This document shows positions 53,472 to 61,113 of a stretch of DNA of 64,000 nucleotides, in pieces. The notes below the pieces were generated by a model. The model was not told where the DNA came from. It worked only from the letters and a program-made list of their open reading frames with translations, and did no database searches. The DNA is from Sphingobium sp. Lineage in GTDB: Bacteria > Pseudomonadota > Alphaproteobacteria > Sphingomonadales > Sphingomonadaceae. The stretch covers positions 128,722 through 192,721 of the forward strand of contig QFQF01000005.1 of the NCBI GenBank assembly GCA_003248935.1, given 5' to 3'. The stretch's first letter is position 1. Each line of letters opens with the position of its first letter. Made by a program: the position numbers and the translations under genes.

Positions 53472-54419
53472 GTGCGGACCGCCGCCGTCACCCAATGCGG
53501 CGGCGACACGATGGGCACGAGCTGGTCGGTCCGCATCGCCGGATCGTTGCATGAAGAGGCAATTGCCGCAGTTCACGCCGTGCTTGCCCTGGTTATCGAC
53601 CAGATGAGCAACTGGGAGACGACCTCCGCTATCTCCATCCTCAATCGCACGCCGCCCGGCACTTGGCTGACCATGCCTGCCGCCTTCCTCCACGTATTGC
53701 GTGCGGGGCTGGACGTTGCCTCACGCAGCGGCGGTGCCTTCGATCCGACAATAGGAGAAAGTGTCGACGCCTGGGGCTTTGGCCCTTCCGGTCTGCGCGT
53801 CACCCCGCCAGATCACATTCCACCGGCAAGCCCCGGTTGGCGCGCGATCGAGGTCCAAGGCGAGCGTGTTCGCCGCACGGCGGCGGTTGCACTCGATTTC
53901 TCCGGCATCGCAAAGGGCTATGCGGTCGATGCGGTGACGGAGGCGCTCGCCGCGCGAGGCATCCGTCATGCCCTCGTGGAAATCGGCGGCGAGCTACGCG
54001 GCATGGGGGTACGTCCCGACGGACAACCATGGTGGGTCGATGTCGAGACGCCGCCCGGCCTGTCATTGCCGGTGACTCGGGTCGCCCTGTGCGGCCTGTC
54101 GATCGCGACCTCAGGCGACTATCGGCGCTGGTTCGCGGCCGGAGGGAAGCGTTTCAGCCACAGTATCGATCCACGCACCGGTGCGCCGATCACGAACAAC
54201 GTGGCATCCGTCAGCGTACTGCACGCCAGTGCGATGCTGGCCGACGCATGGGCGACGGCGATCGCCGTTCTCGGCCCGCGCGAAGGATTGCTGCTCGCCG
54301 CCCGCGAGAGGCTGGCAGTGCTGATGGTCACGCGCGAAGGCGAAAACGGAGCGAGGGAATGGATGTCGCCTGCGCTGGCCGACATGCTCGACGCACCGGT
54401 TTCATCCGATTTGGACTGA
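53472..54419 (+). CDS. apbE: FAD:protein FMN transferase
   Basis: A 315-residue enzyme that transfers FMN from FAD to Thr/Ser of target proteins in the periplasm. The conserved series is present: GGDTMGTSWSV, DFSGIAKGYAVDAV, ALVEIGGELRGMG, ATSGDYRRWF, SHSIDPRTGAPI and MLADAWATA. The GTG at 53472 is taken as the start, but the frame is open and protein-like back to a CTG that overlaps the DUF4198 stop codon, so the true N-terminus may lie about 22 codons earlier. I see no clear signal peptide; export may need the longer form or the enzyme may act on the pre-protein side. Last gene of the operon. Confidence 0.92.
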   Translation: MRTAAVTQCGGDTMGTSWSVRIAGSLHEEAIAAVHAVLALVIDQMSNWETTSAISILNRTPPGTWLTMPAAFLHVLRAGLDVASRSGGAFDPTIGESVDAWGFGPSGLRVTPPDHIPPASPGWRAIEVQGERVRRTAAVALDFSGIAKGYAVDAVTEALAARGIRHALVEIGGELRGMGVRPDGQPWWVDVETPPGLSLPVTRVALCGLSIATSGDYRRWFAAGGKRFSHSIDPRTGAPITNNVASVSVLHASAMLADAWATAIAVLGPREGLLLAARERLAVLMVTREGENGAREWMSPALADMLDAPVSSDLD

Positions 54420-54565
54420 TTATATCCGGCCCTTGATAAGCACATAGGACCGGCGGGGCCGCGCTCCTTCAAAGCCGGCGTTTTTCCAGTATCTGCAGGC
54501 AGCAATACCCTTATCCCTATCGATAAGCGACTCGCGCGAACGCGACGCGACGGGGGAGAGGAGCC

Positions 54566-55429
54566 ATGCTGGCGCAGACGAGCGAGGGAGCTGTCGTCGG
54601 TTTCGACGACCGTGCCGACATCTACCGGCGATTCGCGTTATATTATGACCGGGAGATGACCCGTGAAACGCCCTATAGCGAACGGGGCGACTATTTCCGC
54701 AAGTCGAGGGACAGGATCGACCGGACCTTCGCGATGATCCGCCCGCATATCGCCGGACGTCATGTGCTGGATATCGGCGCATCCCCTTTCTACCTGCTCT
54801 ACCAATGCCGCAAATGGGCCGCCAACCGGTGCAGCGGCACCTATTTCGCGCGGGATGCGCACCCCCTTCGCGAAGTATCGCGCATCCATAGCTATTATGG
54901 ACCGATCGACCTCTATCACTCGAACATAGAAGGGGAAGCCCTCCCGCTCGCCGATGATTCCGTCGATGTCGTGACCGCCTGCGAGGTGCTGGAGCATTTC
55001 GAATATTTCCCCGCCAATTTCGTGGCGGAGGTGACTCGCGTGCTGAAACCGGGTGGATTGCTCTGCATCACCGTGCCCAATGCCGCGTCGATCGCGAACG
55101 TGCTGCGCATCCTGCGGGGGCGGAACATCTACATGCGATACCGCGCCGACCCCAGCGGACGGCACAAGCACGAATATACCCGCGCCGAGCTGATTGACCT
55201 GATGGCGCATATGCGCATGGAGGTCGACCGGATCGGCTATCTGGGATCGACGACGTCGGACAAAGCGGCGCTGCGCCCGATCTACCGCCTGATCGCCCGC
55301 ACACCATTCCTGCGCCGATATTCGCCAAAGCTGTTCGTGCTCGCCCGACAGCCCAGGGCGAAGGCAACCACCCCGTTCGGCCCGCCACCGCCAAGCCTGT
55401 ACGACGCCGCGCTGTCGATTGAGGATTAG
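54566..55429 (+). CDS. Class I SAM-dependent methyltransferase
   Basis: A 287-residue cytoplasmic enzyme. Motif I is HVLDIGASPF (SAM loop, the Gly-rich turn being GAS), motif II-like VDVVTACEVLEHFEYFP, and motif III LKPGGLLCITVPNA. The N-terminal YYDREMTRETPYSERGDYF and C-terminal RRYSPKLFVLARQ resemble methyltransferases of lipopolysaccharide or exopolysaccharide neighbourhoods, but no glycosyltransferase is nearby. Substrate unknown. GGAGAGG lies before the ATG. Confidence 0.85.
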   Translation: MLAQTSEGAVVGFDDRADIYRRFALYYDREMTRETPYSERGDYFRKSRDRIDRTFAMIRPHIAGRHVLDIGASPFYLLYQCRKWAANRCSGTYFARDAHPLREVSRIHSYYGPIDLYHSNIEGEALPLADDSVDVVTACEVLEHFEYFPANFVAEVTRVLKPGGLLCITVPNAASIANVLRILRGRNIYMRYRADPSGRHKHEYTRAELIDLMAHMRMEVDRIGYLGSTTSDKAALRPIYRLIARTPFLRRYSPKLFVLARQPRAKATTPFGPPPPSLYDAALSIED

Positions 55430-55432
55430 CCG

Positions 55433-55834
55433 TTACAGCAGGCCCAGTTTGGACAGTTCGCCGACCATCGCCGCCGGCATCGTGTCCGCCCCCTCCGCGC
55501 CATCGGCAAGATCGGGCGGTGCGTCCCTCTCCTCCAGATAGCGCCAGCCCTGATGCGCGCGCTTGGGGCGCGGCTGGACCGGGATGAGCCTGGGCTCCAG
55601 CCTGATCCGGTGCCTGCCTTCGGCAGCCTCGGTGAAGCCGAGGATCGGACTGCGGCCGATGATTTGGTGGCCGAGAATCCAGTAGAGCGAACCGCCGGCC
55701 ATCTCCTCCACCCGCTTGGGCAGATAGCGCGTCGTCATCGGCGCTTCGCCCACATCCCGGTGCGATTCCAGCCAGGCGCGCAGCGTGTCCGCGCTTTCGG
55801 CGCGAAAGGCGATCTTCGTGATGCTGAGCGGCAT
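55433..55834 (-). CDS. DUF1489 protein
   Basis: A 133-residue cytoplasmic protein of an alphaproteobacterial family without known function. Its fingerprint is TRYLPKRVEEMAGGSLYWILGHQ, GRSPILGF and PRPKRAHQGWRYLEERDAPPDL, all conserved in DUF1489. The start MPLSITK lies 4 bases past the mgtE stop, so it is likely cotranscribed with mgtE. No catalytic motif is evident. Confidence 0.88.
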   Translation of the reverse strand: MPLSITKIAFRAESADTLRAWLESHRDVGEAPMTTRYLPKRVEEMAGGSLYWILGHQIIGRSPILGFTEAAEGRHRIRLEPRLIPVQPRPKRAHQGWRYLEERDAPPDLADGAEGADTMPAAMVGELSKLGLL

Positions 55835-55838
55835 CGCC

Positions 55839-57278
55839 CTACAGGCCCCAGAGGGTCGCGAGGCCAAGGAAAGAGAAAAAGCCCATCACGTCGGTCAGCG
55901 TGGTCACGAACACGGCCGACGACACGGCGGGATCAACCCCCACCTTCTCCAGCGTCAGCGGCACCAATATGCCGCCAAGGCCCGCGACAAGGTTGTTGAT
56001 CAGCATCGCCAGTGCGATGACGATGCCAAGGTCAAGATTGTGGTAGATCAGGCCGACCGCAATCCCGATCAGGCAGCCCAGCACGCTGCCGTTGGCGAGC
56101 GCGATGCGGAATTCGCGCAGGATGTTGCGGCGGGTATTCGAACTGGTGAGCTGATTGGTGGCGAGCGCGCGGACGGCGACCGCCATGGTCTGCGTCCCCG
56201 CATTCCCCCCCATGCCCGACACGATCGGCATCAGCACCGCCAGCACGACATATTTGGCGATCGTCTCCTGAAACAGGCCAACGACCGATGCGGCGAAGAC
56301 GGCGGTGCCAAGGTTCACGATCAGCCAGGACAGGCGCGTGCGGACGGTCAGCAGGATCGGCTGGTTGATGTCGCCATCGCCCGCGCCCGCCAGGCGCAGC
56401 ACGTCCTCGCCCGCCTCTTCCTGCACGATATGCAGGATGTCGTCGGCGGTGATCATGCCGACCAGCCGGCCGGTCTGGTCGATGACGGCAGCGGAAATCA
56501 GCGCGTATTTCTGGAAACGGAGCGCCACTTCCTCCTGATCCATATCGACCGGGATCAGCGTCTGCTCGCGCTTCATCAGGTCGGACATGGGAATGACGCG
56601 GGGGCAGGTGAGCAGCCAGGACAGCTGGCAGGTGCCGATCGGCTTGTGCTGTTCGTCGACGACGAACACTTCCCAGAAATCGCTCGTCAGGTCGCCATTG
56701 TCGCGCAGATAATCGATGACCTGGCCGACCGTCATATGCTCGGGCACCGCGACCAGATCGCGCTGCATGATGCGGCCTGCGGATTCCTCGGGATAGGACA
56801 GCGCGCTTTCGATTGCGGCGCGATCCTCCGGGTCGAGCGCATCGAGCACGGCCTGCTGGTCGGCCGTGTCCATGTCCTCGATGATAGCGACCGCGTCGTC
56901 GGTATCGAGCTCGCCCGCGAACTCGGCGATCTGCTCGGGCGCCAGTGCATCGATAACGTCGTCGCGGACATAATCGTTGAGTTCCGACAACACCTCCGCG
57001 CCGACGAGATCGCCCAGGGCATGCGCAACCTCGCCGCGCCGTTCGGACGGCGTGAGTTCGAGAAGGTCGGCAATGTCAGCAGGATGCAGCGGCGAGACGA
57101 GTTCGCGGGCCTGATCGAGGTCGCCCTCCTCGACTGCATCGAGGACAGCACGCACGAATTCCGGCTTCAGCCGATCGTCCTCGTCATGGCGGGAATCCGC
57201 GCTGACGGCATCGACCGCCTCTTCAACGGGCGGCGGGGCCTCCGGAGATTCGATGGTACCGGCGCCAACTTCGTTCAT
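55839..57278 (-). CDS. mgtE: Magnesium transporter MgtE
   Basis: A 479-residue inner-membrane Mg2+ channel. The cytosolic N domain (VRAVLDAVEEGDLDQARELVSPLHPADIADLLEL) and a CBS pair (RDLVAVPEHMTVGQVIDYL; LIPVDMDQEEVALRFQKYALISAAVIDQ) gate the pore. Five membrane helices follow, with the selectivity region PIVSGMGGNAGTQTMAVAVRAL and the end DVMGFFSFLGLATLWGL. Start chosen at MNEVG because GGAGG lies five bases before it; an ATG four codons earlier lacks one. Confidence 0.95.
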   Translation of the reverse strand: MNEVGAGTIESPEAPPPVEEAVDAVSADSRHDEDDRLKPEFVRAVLDAVEEGDLDQARELVSPLHPADIADLLELTPSERRGEVAHALGDLVGAEVLSELNDYVRDDVIDALAPEQIAEFAGELDTDDAVAIIEDMDTADQQAVLDALDPEDRAAIESALSYPEESAGRIMQRDLVAVPEHMTVGQVIDYLRDNGDLTSDFWEVFVVDEQHKPIGTCQLSWLLTCPRVIPMSDLMKREQTLIPVDMDQEEVALRFQKYALISAAVIDQTGRLVGMITADDILHIVQEEAGEDVLRLAGAGDGDINQPILLTVRTRLSWLIVNLGTAVFAASVVGLFQETIAKYVVLAVLMPIVSGMGGNAGTQTMAVAVRALATNQLTSSNTRRNILREFRIALANGSVLGCLIGIAVGLIYHNLDLGIVIALAMLINNLVAGLGGILVPLTLEKVGVDPAVSSAVFVTTLTDVMGFFSFLGLATLWGL

Positions 57279-57469
57279 CGCCGCCTCCATCGCTGTCCGA
57301 GTTTGTCGTCATGCCCCCTCTTTGCTCAGGCAGGAGGCAAAAGCAATGGCGGGGCAAGGGTTTTTCCCCCGATTTCTCCCGGAACGCGCGATGCCTTCCA
57401 CACGGGCTTCCATCCCTCGTGCAAGGCCCTATATGGGCGCCATTCCCCACGCGCATGAGAGGATACTTC

Positions 57470-57931
57470 ATGGCCGACGAAACCCTGACGCTCACGCTCG
57501 ACACCGGTGAAGGCACCGGCGATGTCGTCATAAAGCTTCGCCCCGACCTTGCCCCCGGCCATGTCGAGCGGATCACGTCGCTCGCCAAGGACGGCTTCTA
57601 CGATGGCGTCGTGTTCCACCGCGTCATCCCCGGCTTCATGGCGCAGGGCGGCGACCCGACCGGCACCGGCATGGGCGGCTCGAAGCTTCCCGACCTGAAG
57701 GCGGAATTCAACGCCCAGCCGCATGTGCGCGGCGTATGCTCGATGGCGCGCGCGCAGAACCCGAACAGCGCCAACAGCCAGTTCTTCATCTGCTTCGACG
57801 ACGCGACCTTCCTCGACCGCCAGTATACGGTCTGGGGCGAGGTGGTCGACGGCATGGAACATGTCGACGCGCTGCCCAAGGGCGAGCCGCCCCGGACGCC
57901 CGGCAAGATCGTCAAGGCGACCATCGCCTGA
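57470..57931 (+). CDS. ppiB: Cytoplasmic cyclophilin (peptidyl-prolyl isomerase B)
   Basis: A 153-residue cyclophilin with FYDGVVFHRVIPGFMAQGGDPTGTG, the active-site core with catalytic Arg, and GVCSMARAQNPNSANSQFFIC. No signal peptide. GAGAGGA lies 6 bases before the ATG. Terminated by a strong hairpin, so monocistronic. Confidence 0.94.
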   Translation: MADETLTLTLDTGEGTGDVVIKLRPDLAPGHVERITSLAKDGFYDGVVFHRVIPGFMAQGGDPTGTGMGGSKLPDLKAEFNAQPHVRGVCSMARAQNPNSANSQFFICFDDATFLDRQYTVWGEVVDGMEHVDALPKGEPPRTPGKIVKATIA

Positions 57932-57953
57932 TCGCAAAGGCAGAGCAATCACG

Positions 57954-57990
57954 AAAAAGGGCCGACGGGAAACCGCCGGCCCTTTTTCTT
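57954..57990 (+). terminator. Rho-independent terminator of ppiB
   Basis: AAAAAGGGCCG pairs with CGGCCCTTTTT, extended by CGG/CCG past one mismatch, with a GAAA loop, 22 bases beyond the stop. Confidence 0.9.
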
Positions 57991-58055
57991 GGCGGCCGGG
58001 GAGCCGGGCGTGATCGGGAGGGGTGGGAAGGGAAGGAGACGGGCGGCTACTTCCC

Positions 58056-58125
58056 GTCGTCCCAGCGAAGGCGGGATCGCAGGCCCCACGCCCTCTCCTG
58101 AGACCCCAGCCTCCGCTGGGGTTGA
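58056..58125. repeat. Paired inverted REP-like element (REPIN-like)
   Basis: Two near-identical imperfect palindromes face each other: CCCAGCGAAGGCGGGA (from 58061) and, on the other strand, CCCAGCGGAGGCTGGG (58105-58120). Each is preceded by GTC(A/G). They are about 25 bases apart, between ppiB and envC. The motif resembles dispersed extragenic palindromes I recall in sphingomonads. Confidence 0.65.
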
Positions 58126-58165
58126 CGGAATGTGTTGGAAACCCGCCACCAGAAAATCGCCGTCC

Positions 58166-59434
58166 TTATCCCGAAGCAAGCAATGGGACGATATCGACCG
58201 GCTCGCCGTTCTTGCGCAGTTCGACCGTGATCGTCGGCACCTTCGGCCCGGCCGCACCGATGGGATCCCCCTGTGCCAGCGATGCACCGACATCGGCGGA
58301 CAAGCGCGCGAGACCGGTGATCAACGTCGTCCAGCCTGCGCCATGATCGATGATGACGATCTGGCCATAGCCGCGATAGGGCCCGGCATAGGCGACGTGC
58401 CCCGCCGTCGGCGCCACCACCTGAGCGCCCGGCTGGGTCGCGATCGTCAGGCCACGGGCGCGCACGCCGCTGTCCGCCATTTCGCCCATGCCGGTCACCA
58501 GCGCCCCGATCACCGGCAGCCGATAGGCGGGCGGACGGCCTTCGATCGACGGCGCGCTATCCCGGGCGGGGCCTGACGCCGCGCTCGGCACCTGAGGACG
58601 CTGCACCGGGCCGGAGAGGCTGGCAAGTTCGGAGCGGATTTCGCTCGCCACCGCCATCTGGTCCATCAGGTCGACGATGTCGCGCGCCTGTTCGCCCAGC
58701 GCGATCGCCCGATCCGCCTCCACGCCCGCACCCGCGCCATAATTGCGTGAGGCGATCCGGTTCGCCGCCTCCAGCCGTCCCAGCGCCGTCCGTCGTTCGG
58801 CAAGCTGCGCCCGGCTGGACCGGAGCGACACGGCCGCCTGCTCCGCCGCCGCCCGCAACTGCCGGCTGCGCGCCAGTTCGGAACGCAATCCGGCTGTCCG
58901 TTCGGCGATCACCGGCATCACGCTGTCGAGGACCGCGCGCATGTGTACCGCGTCGGCGATCGAACCCGGCTGCACCAGCGCCAGCGCGGCCGGGCGGCGC
59001 GCGATCATCTGAAGCGCGGCGGTCAGCCGCACGATCGGCTGCTGCCGCTGCGCGAGACGCCTGGCCTGTGCCCGCTGCAACCGGGTGACGATGGCGACCC
59101 GTGCCTGCGCAGCCTGAATATCCGCTTCCGATTCCTGAATGCGCGCGGCCAGCGCCGCCGCCTCGGCCTTTGCCTTGTCGGCGGTCTTGCTCGCGCGCTG
59201 CGCGCGGGCCTGCAACTGGACGGAACGGGCCCGCGCCTGATCGGCCTGCCGCCGCGCGGCGAACAGCGCGCGCCGCTCCTCGTTCAGCGTGCGTGCGCCC
59301 GTACCCGGCAGCACCAGAGCCTCGCCAGCGGCGGCATTCGACTGCTGCGCGAGCGCTACAGCCGTGCCCGCGGCTGCGCCCGCGACCATGCATGTCGCCA
59401 GCGCACAGATACCGATCGCCCACCCCCTGCTCAC
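58166..59434 (-). CDS. envC: EnvC-like murein hydrolase activator (degenerate M23/LytM)
   Basis: A 422-residue exported protein. A signal anchor (WAIGICALATCMVAGAAAG) is followed by a long coiled coil (about 55-265, Ala/Arg/Gln-rich) and a C-terminal LytM fold (PVIGALVTGMGEMADSGVRARGL ... VVAPTAGHVAYAGPYRGYGQIVIIDHG). The zinc ligands of active M23 enzymes are missing: HxxxD is absent and the HxH is replaced by TITVE. This fits EnvC, which activates amidases rather than cutting murein itself. A GTG start is chosen because it lies just past the rlmH stop with AGG before it; a TTG twelve codons upstream would overlap rlmH. Confidence 0.86.
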   Translation of the reverse strand: MSRGWAIGICALATCMVAGAAAGTAVALAQQSNAAAGEALVLPGTGARTLNEERRALFAARRQADQARARSVQLQARAQRASKTADKAKAEAAALAARIQESEADIQAAQARVAIVTRLQRAQARRLAQRQQPIVRLTAALQMIARRPAALALVQPGSIADAVHMRAVLDSVMPVIAERTAGLRSELARSRQLRAAAEQAAVSLRSSRAQLAERRTALGRLEAANRIASRNYGAGAGVEADRAIALGEQARDIVDLMDQMAVASEIRSELASLSGPVQRPQVPSAASGPARDSAPSIEGRPPAYRLPVIGALVTGMGEMADSGVRARGLTIATQPGAQVVAPTAGHVAYAGPYRGYGQIVIIDHGAGWTTLITGLARLSADVGASLAQGDPIGAAGPKVPTITVELRKNGEPVDIVPLLASG

Positions 59435-59438
59435 AGGC

Positions 59439-59867
59439 CTATCCTTCGCGATGATAGGGATGGTTGGCAAGGATGCTCGTCGCCCGCCACAGCTGTTCGG
59501 CCAGCATCGCGCGGGCCATCATATGGGGCCAGGTCATCGCGCCGAACGCGATCAGCAACTCCGCCCCGTCCCGCTCGGCATCGTCGAAGCCGTCCGCCGC
59601 GCCGATCAGGAAACGGCATTCGCGCACACCATTGTCGCGCCAGCCCTCCAGCCGCCGCGCGAAGTCCATGGATGAAAGATTGCGCCCCTTCTCGTCCAGC
59701 ATCACCGTGATCGTACCGGACTGGACCGGCGGCAGCTTGCCGCCGCGATCCGGCAGTTCAGTCACCTTGTGACCCCAGGTAACGCGCTTCAGATAGCGCT
59801 CGACAAGCTCCGCCTCCGGCGAGCGGCCGATCTTTCCGCGCGCGATGATATGCAGCAACACCGACAT
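59439..59867 (-). CDS. rlmH: 23S rRNA pseudouridine(1915)-N3-methyltransferase RlmH
   Basis: A 142-residue SPOUT methyltransferase acting on helix 69 of 23S rRNA in assembled 70S ribosomes. The knotted C-terminal half is visible: FLIGAADGFDD (SAM pocket), LIAFGAMTWPHMMARAMLAEQLWRA and HPYHREG. GGGAGAA precedes the ATG. Middle of the nadD-rsfS-rlmH-envC gene row. Confidence 0.95.
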   Translation of the reverse strand: MSVLLHIIARGKIGRSPEAELVERYLKRVTWGHKVTELPDRGGKLPPVQSGTITVMLDEKGRNLSSMDFARRLEGWRDNGVRECRFLIGAADGFDDAERDGAELLIAFGAMTWPHMMARAMLAEQLWRATSILANHPYHREG

Positions 59868-59937
59868 TTCTCCCGACCGTCCGGTTCCTAGACGGTCCGG
59901 ACAGCGATGTCGAAGGCCTGCCGTATCCGCTCGGGCG

Positions 59938-60345
59938 TCAGGCGGTCCCGGCCGCGGGCGGCATGTCGACGAAGCCCCACATCCTCTCGAGATTGTAGAA
60001 GCTGCGCACTTCCGGGCGGAACAGGTGGACGATCACGTCACCGGCGTCGATCAGCACCCAGTCGGCGACGGGCAACCCCTCGATCCGGACATGACGCCCG
60101 GTCGCCTGCTTGATGCGCTCTGCCAGCTTCTGCGCCATCGACGCAACCTGACGGGACGACCGGCCGGACGCGATGACCATATGGTCAGCGATGCTGCTCT
60201 TGCCTTCCAGCGGGATGGAGACGGTTTCCTGCGCCTGGTCGTCGTCGAGCGACTGCATGACGAGGGCGTGCAGGTTGGCCACGGAGTCGGCTGAACCGAA
60301 GGGTCTGTCGGGTGCCGAGTCGTTGGCGGGTTGGGGTCTGGGCAA
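59938..60345 (-). CDS. rsfS: Ribosomal silencing factor RsfS
   Basis: A 135-residue protein that binds uL14 of the large subunit and blocks subunit joining on starvation. SIADHMVIASGRSSRQVASMAQKLAERIKQ and WVLIDAGDVIVHLFRPEVRSFYNLERMWG are the family core. The start is a TTG, set by an AAGGAG five bases upstream; no ATG fits. Its start lies 10 bases past the nadD stop. Confidence 0.93.
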   Translation of the reverse strand: MPRPQPANDSAPDRPFGSADSVANLHALVMQSLDDDQAQETVSIPLEGKSSIADHMVIASGRSSRQVASMAQKLAERIKQATGRHVRIEGLPVADWVLIDAGDVIVHLFRPEVRSFYNLERMWGFVDMPPAAGTA

Positions 60346-60355
60346 TTCTACTCCT

Positions 60356-60982
60356 TCACGTGATGAGGCGCCGCGTCAGCGGGTCGCGCACACGCTTCTT
60401 TTCCAGTTCGCGATGCCAGAGGGGGTTCGCCTGCCGTAGCAGGGTCGCCGATCGTGGATCAGGGCGAAAGCGCAATAGCACGAGCGCCGGCGGTCTCCAG
60501 TCCGTCCAATTCTTCTGGCCGGCGGGCCGGACGAAGCGCCGCAGCCATGCCATGGCCGAAGAGCCAATGGCTGTCTCTTCATAACCCGGACGGGCGACGA
60601 CGGCAATGGGCATCGTCCGCGCGATGCCGCGCCAGTCCCTCCACCGGTCGAACTGGAGCAGATTGTCCGATCCCATGATCCAGACGAAGCGATCGCGCGG
60701 ATAGCGCCGCCGGATCATCCGCAGCGTGTCGGCGGTGTAACGGGTACCCAGCTGTCCTTCGATCGCTGTCGGGCGGATGGGCGCGCGGCGGGCCATCGTC
60801 ATGGCGCTCGCGAGTCGCGCTGGCAGCGGGGCCATGCCGCTTGCGGGCTTCAACGGGTTTCCGGGCGACACCAGCCACCACAGCTCGTCCAGCCCCAGCG
60901 CGCGGATGGCCGCGAGCGAAATCGCCCGGTGCCCGCCATGGGCCGGGTTGAAGGAACCGCCGAGGAGTCCGATGCGCCGCAT
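60356..60982 (-). CDS. nadD: Nicotinate-nucleotide adenylyltransferase
   Basis: A 208-residue enzyme forming deamido-NAD from NaMN and ATP. The Rossmann-type GGSFNPAHGGH motif near the start is the (T/H)xGH nucleotide site, and PRDRFVWIMGSDNLLQFDRW contains the conserved GSD-N loop; the ISTxxR-type end is weakly visible at the C-terminus. Start at MRRIGLLGGSF after AGGCAGG. First gene of the row. Confidence 0.94.
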   Translation of the reverse strand: MRRIGLLGGSFNPAHGGHRAISLAAIRALGLDELWWLVSPGNPLKPASGMAPLPARLASAMTMARRAPIRPTAIEGQLGTRYTADTLRMIRRRYPRDRFVWIMGSDNLLQFDRWRDWRGIARTMPIAVVARPGYEETAIGSSAMAWLRRFVRPAGQKNWTDWRPPALVLLRFRPDPRSATLLRQANPLWHRELEKKRVRDPLTRRLIT

Positions 60983-61113
60983 CGCCTGCCTTTGGCAGCA
61001 ACCGCGCCGCGCGGCAATCGGCGACGATTCGGGCGCCCTTCGGATTGGAGTTGCGCGGATTTGGCGCACAGGCATATTAATGGGATAACACACTCGTCCG
61101 GGAGTTCCCCTCC

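Noticed and set aside
57954..57990. Riboswitch upstream of mgtE (M-box type)
   Set aside because: The hairpin belongs to the 3' end of ppiB on the other strand; the actual mgtE leader (57279-57469) shows no recognisable M-box.
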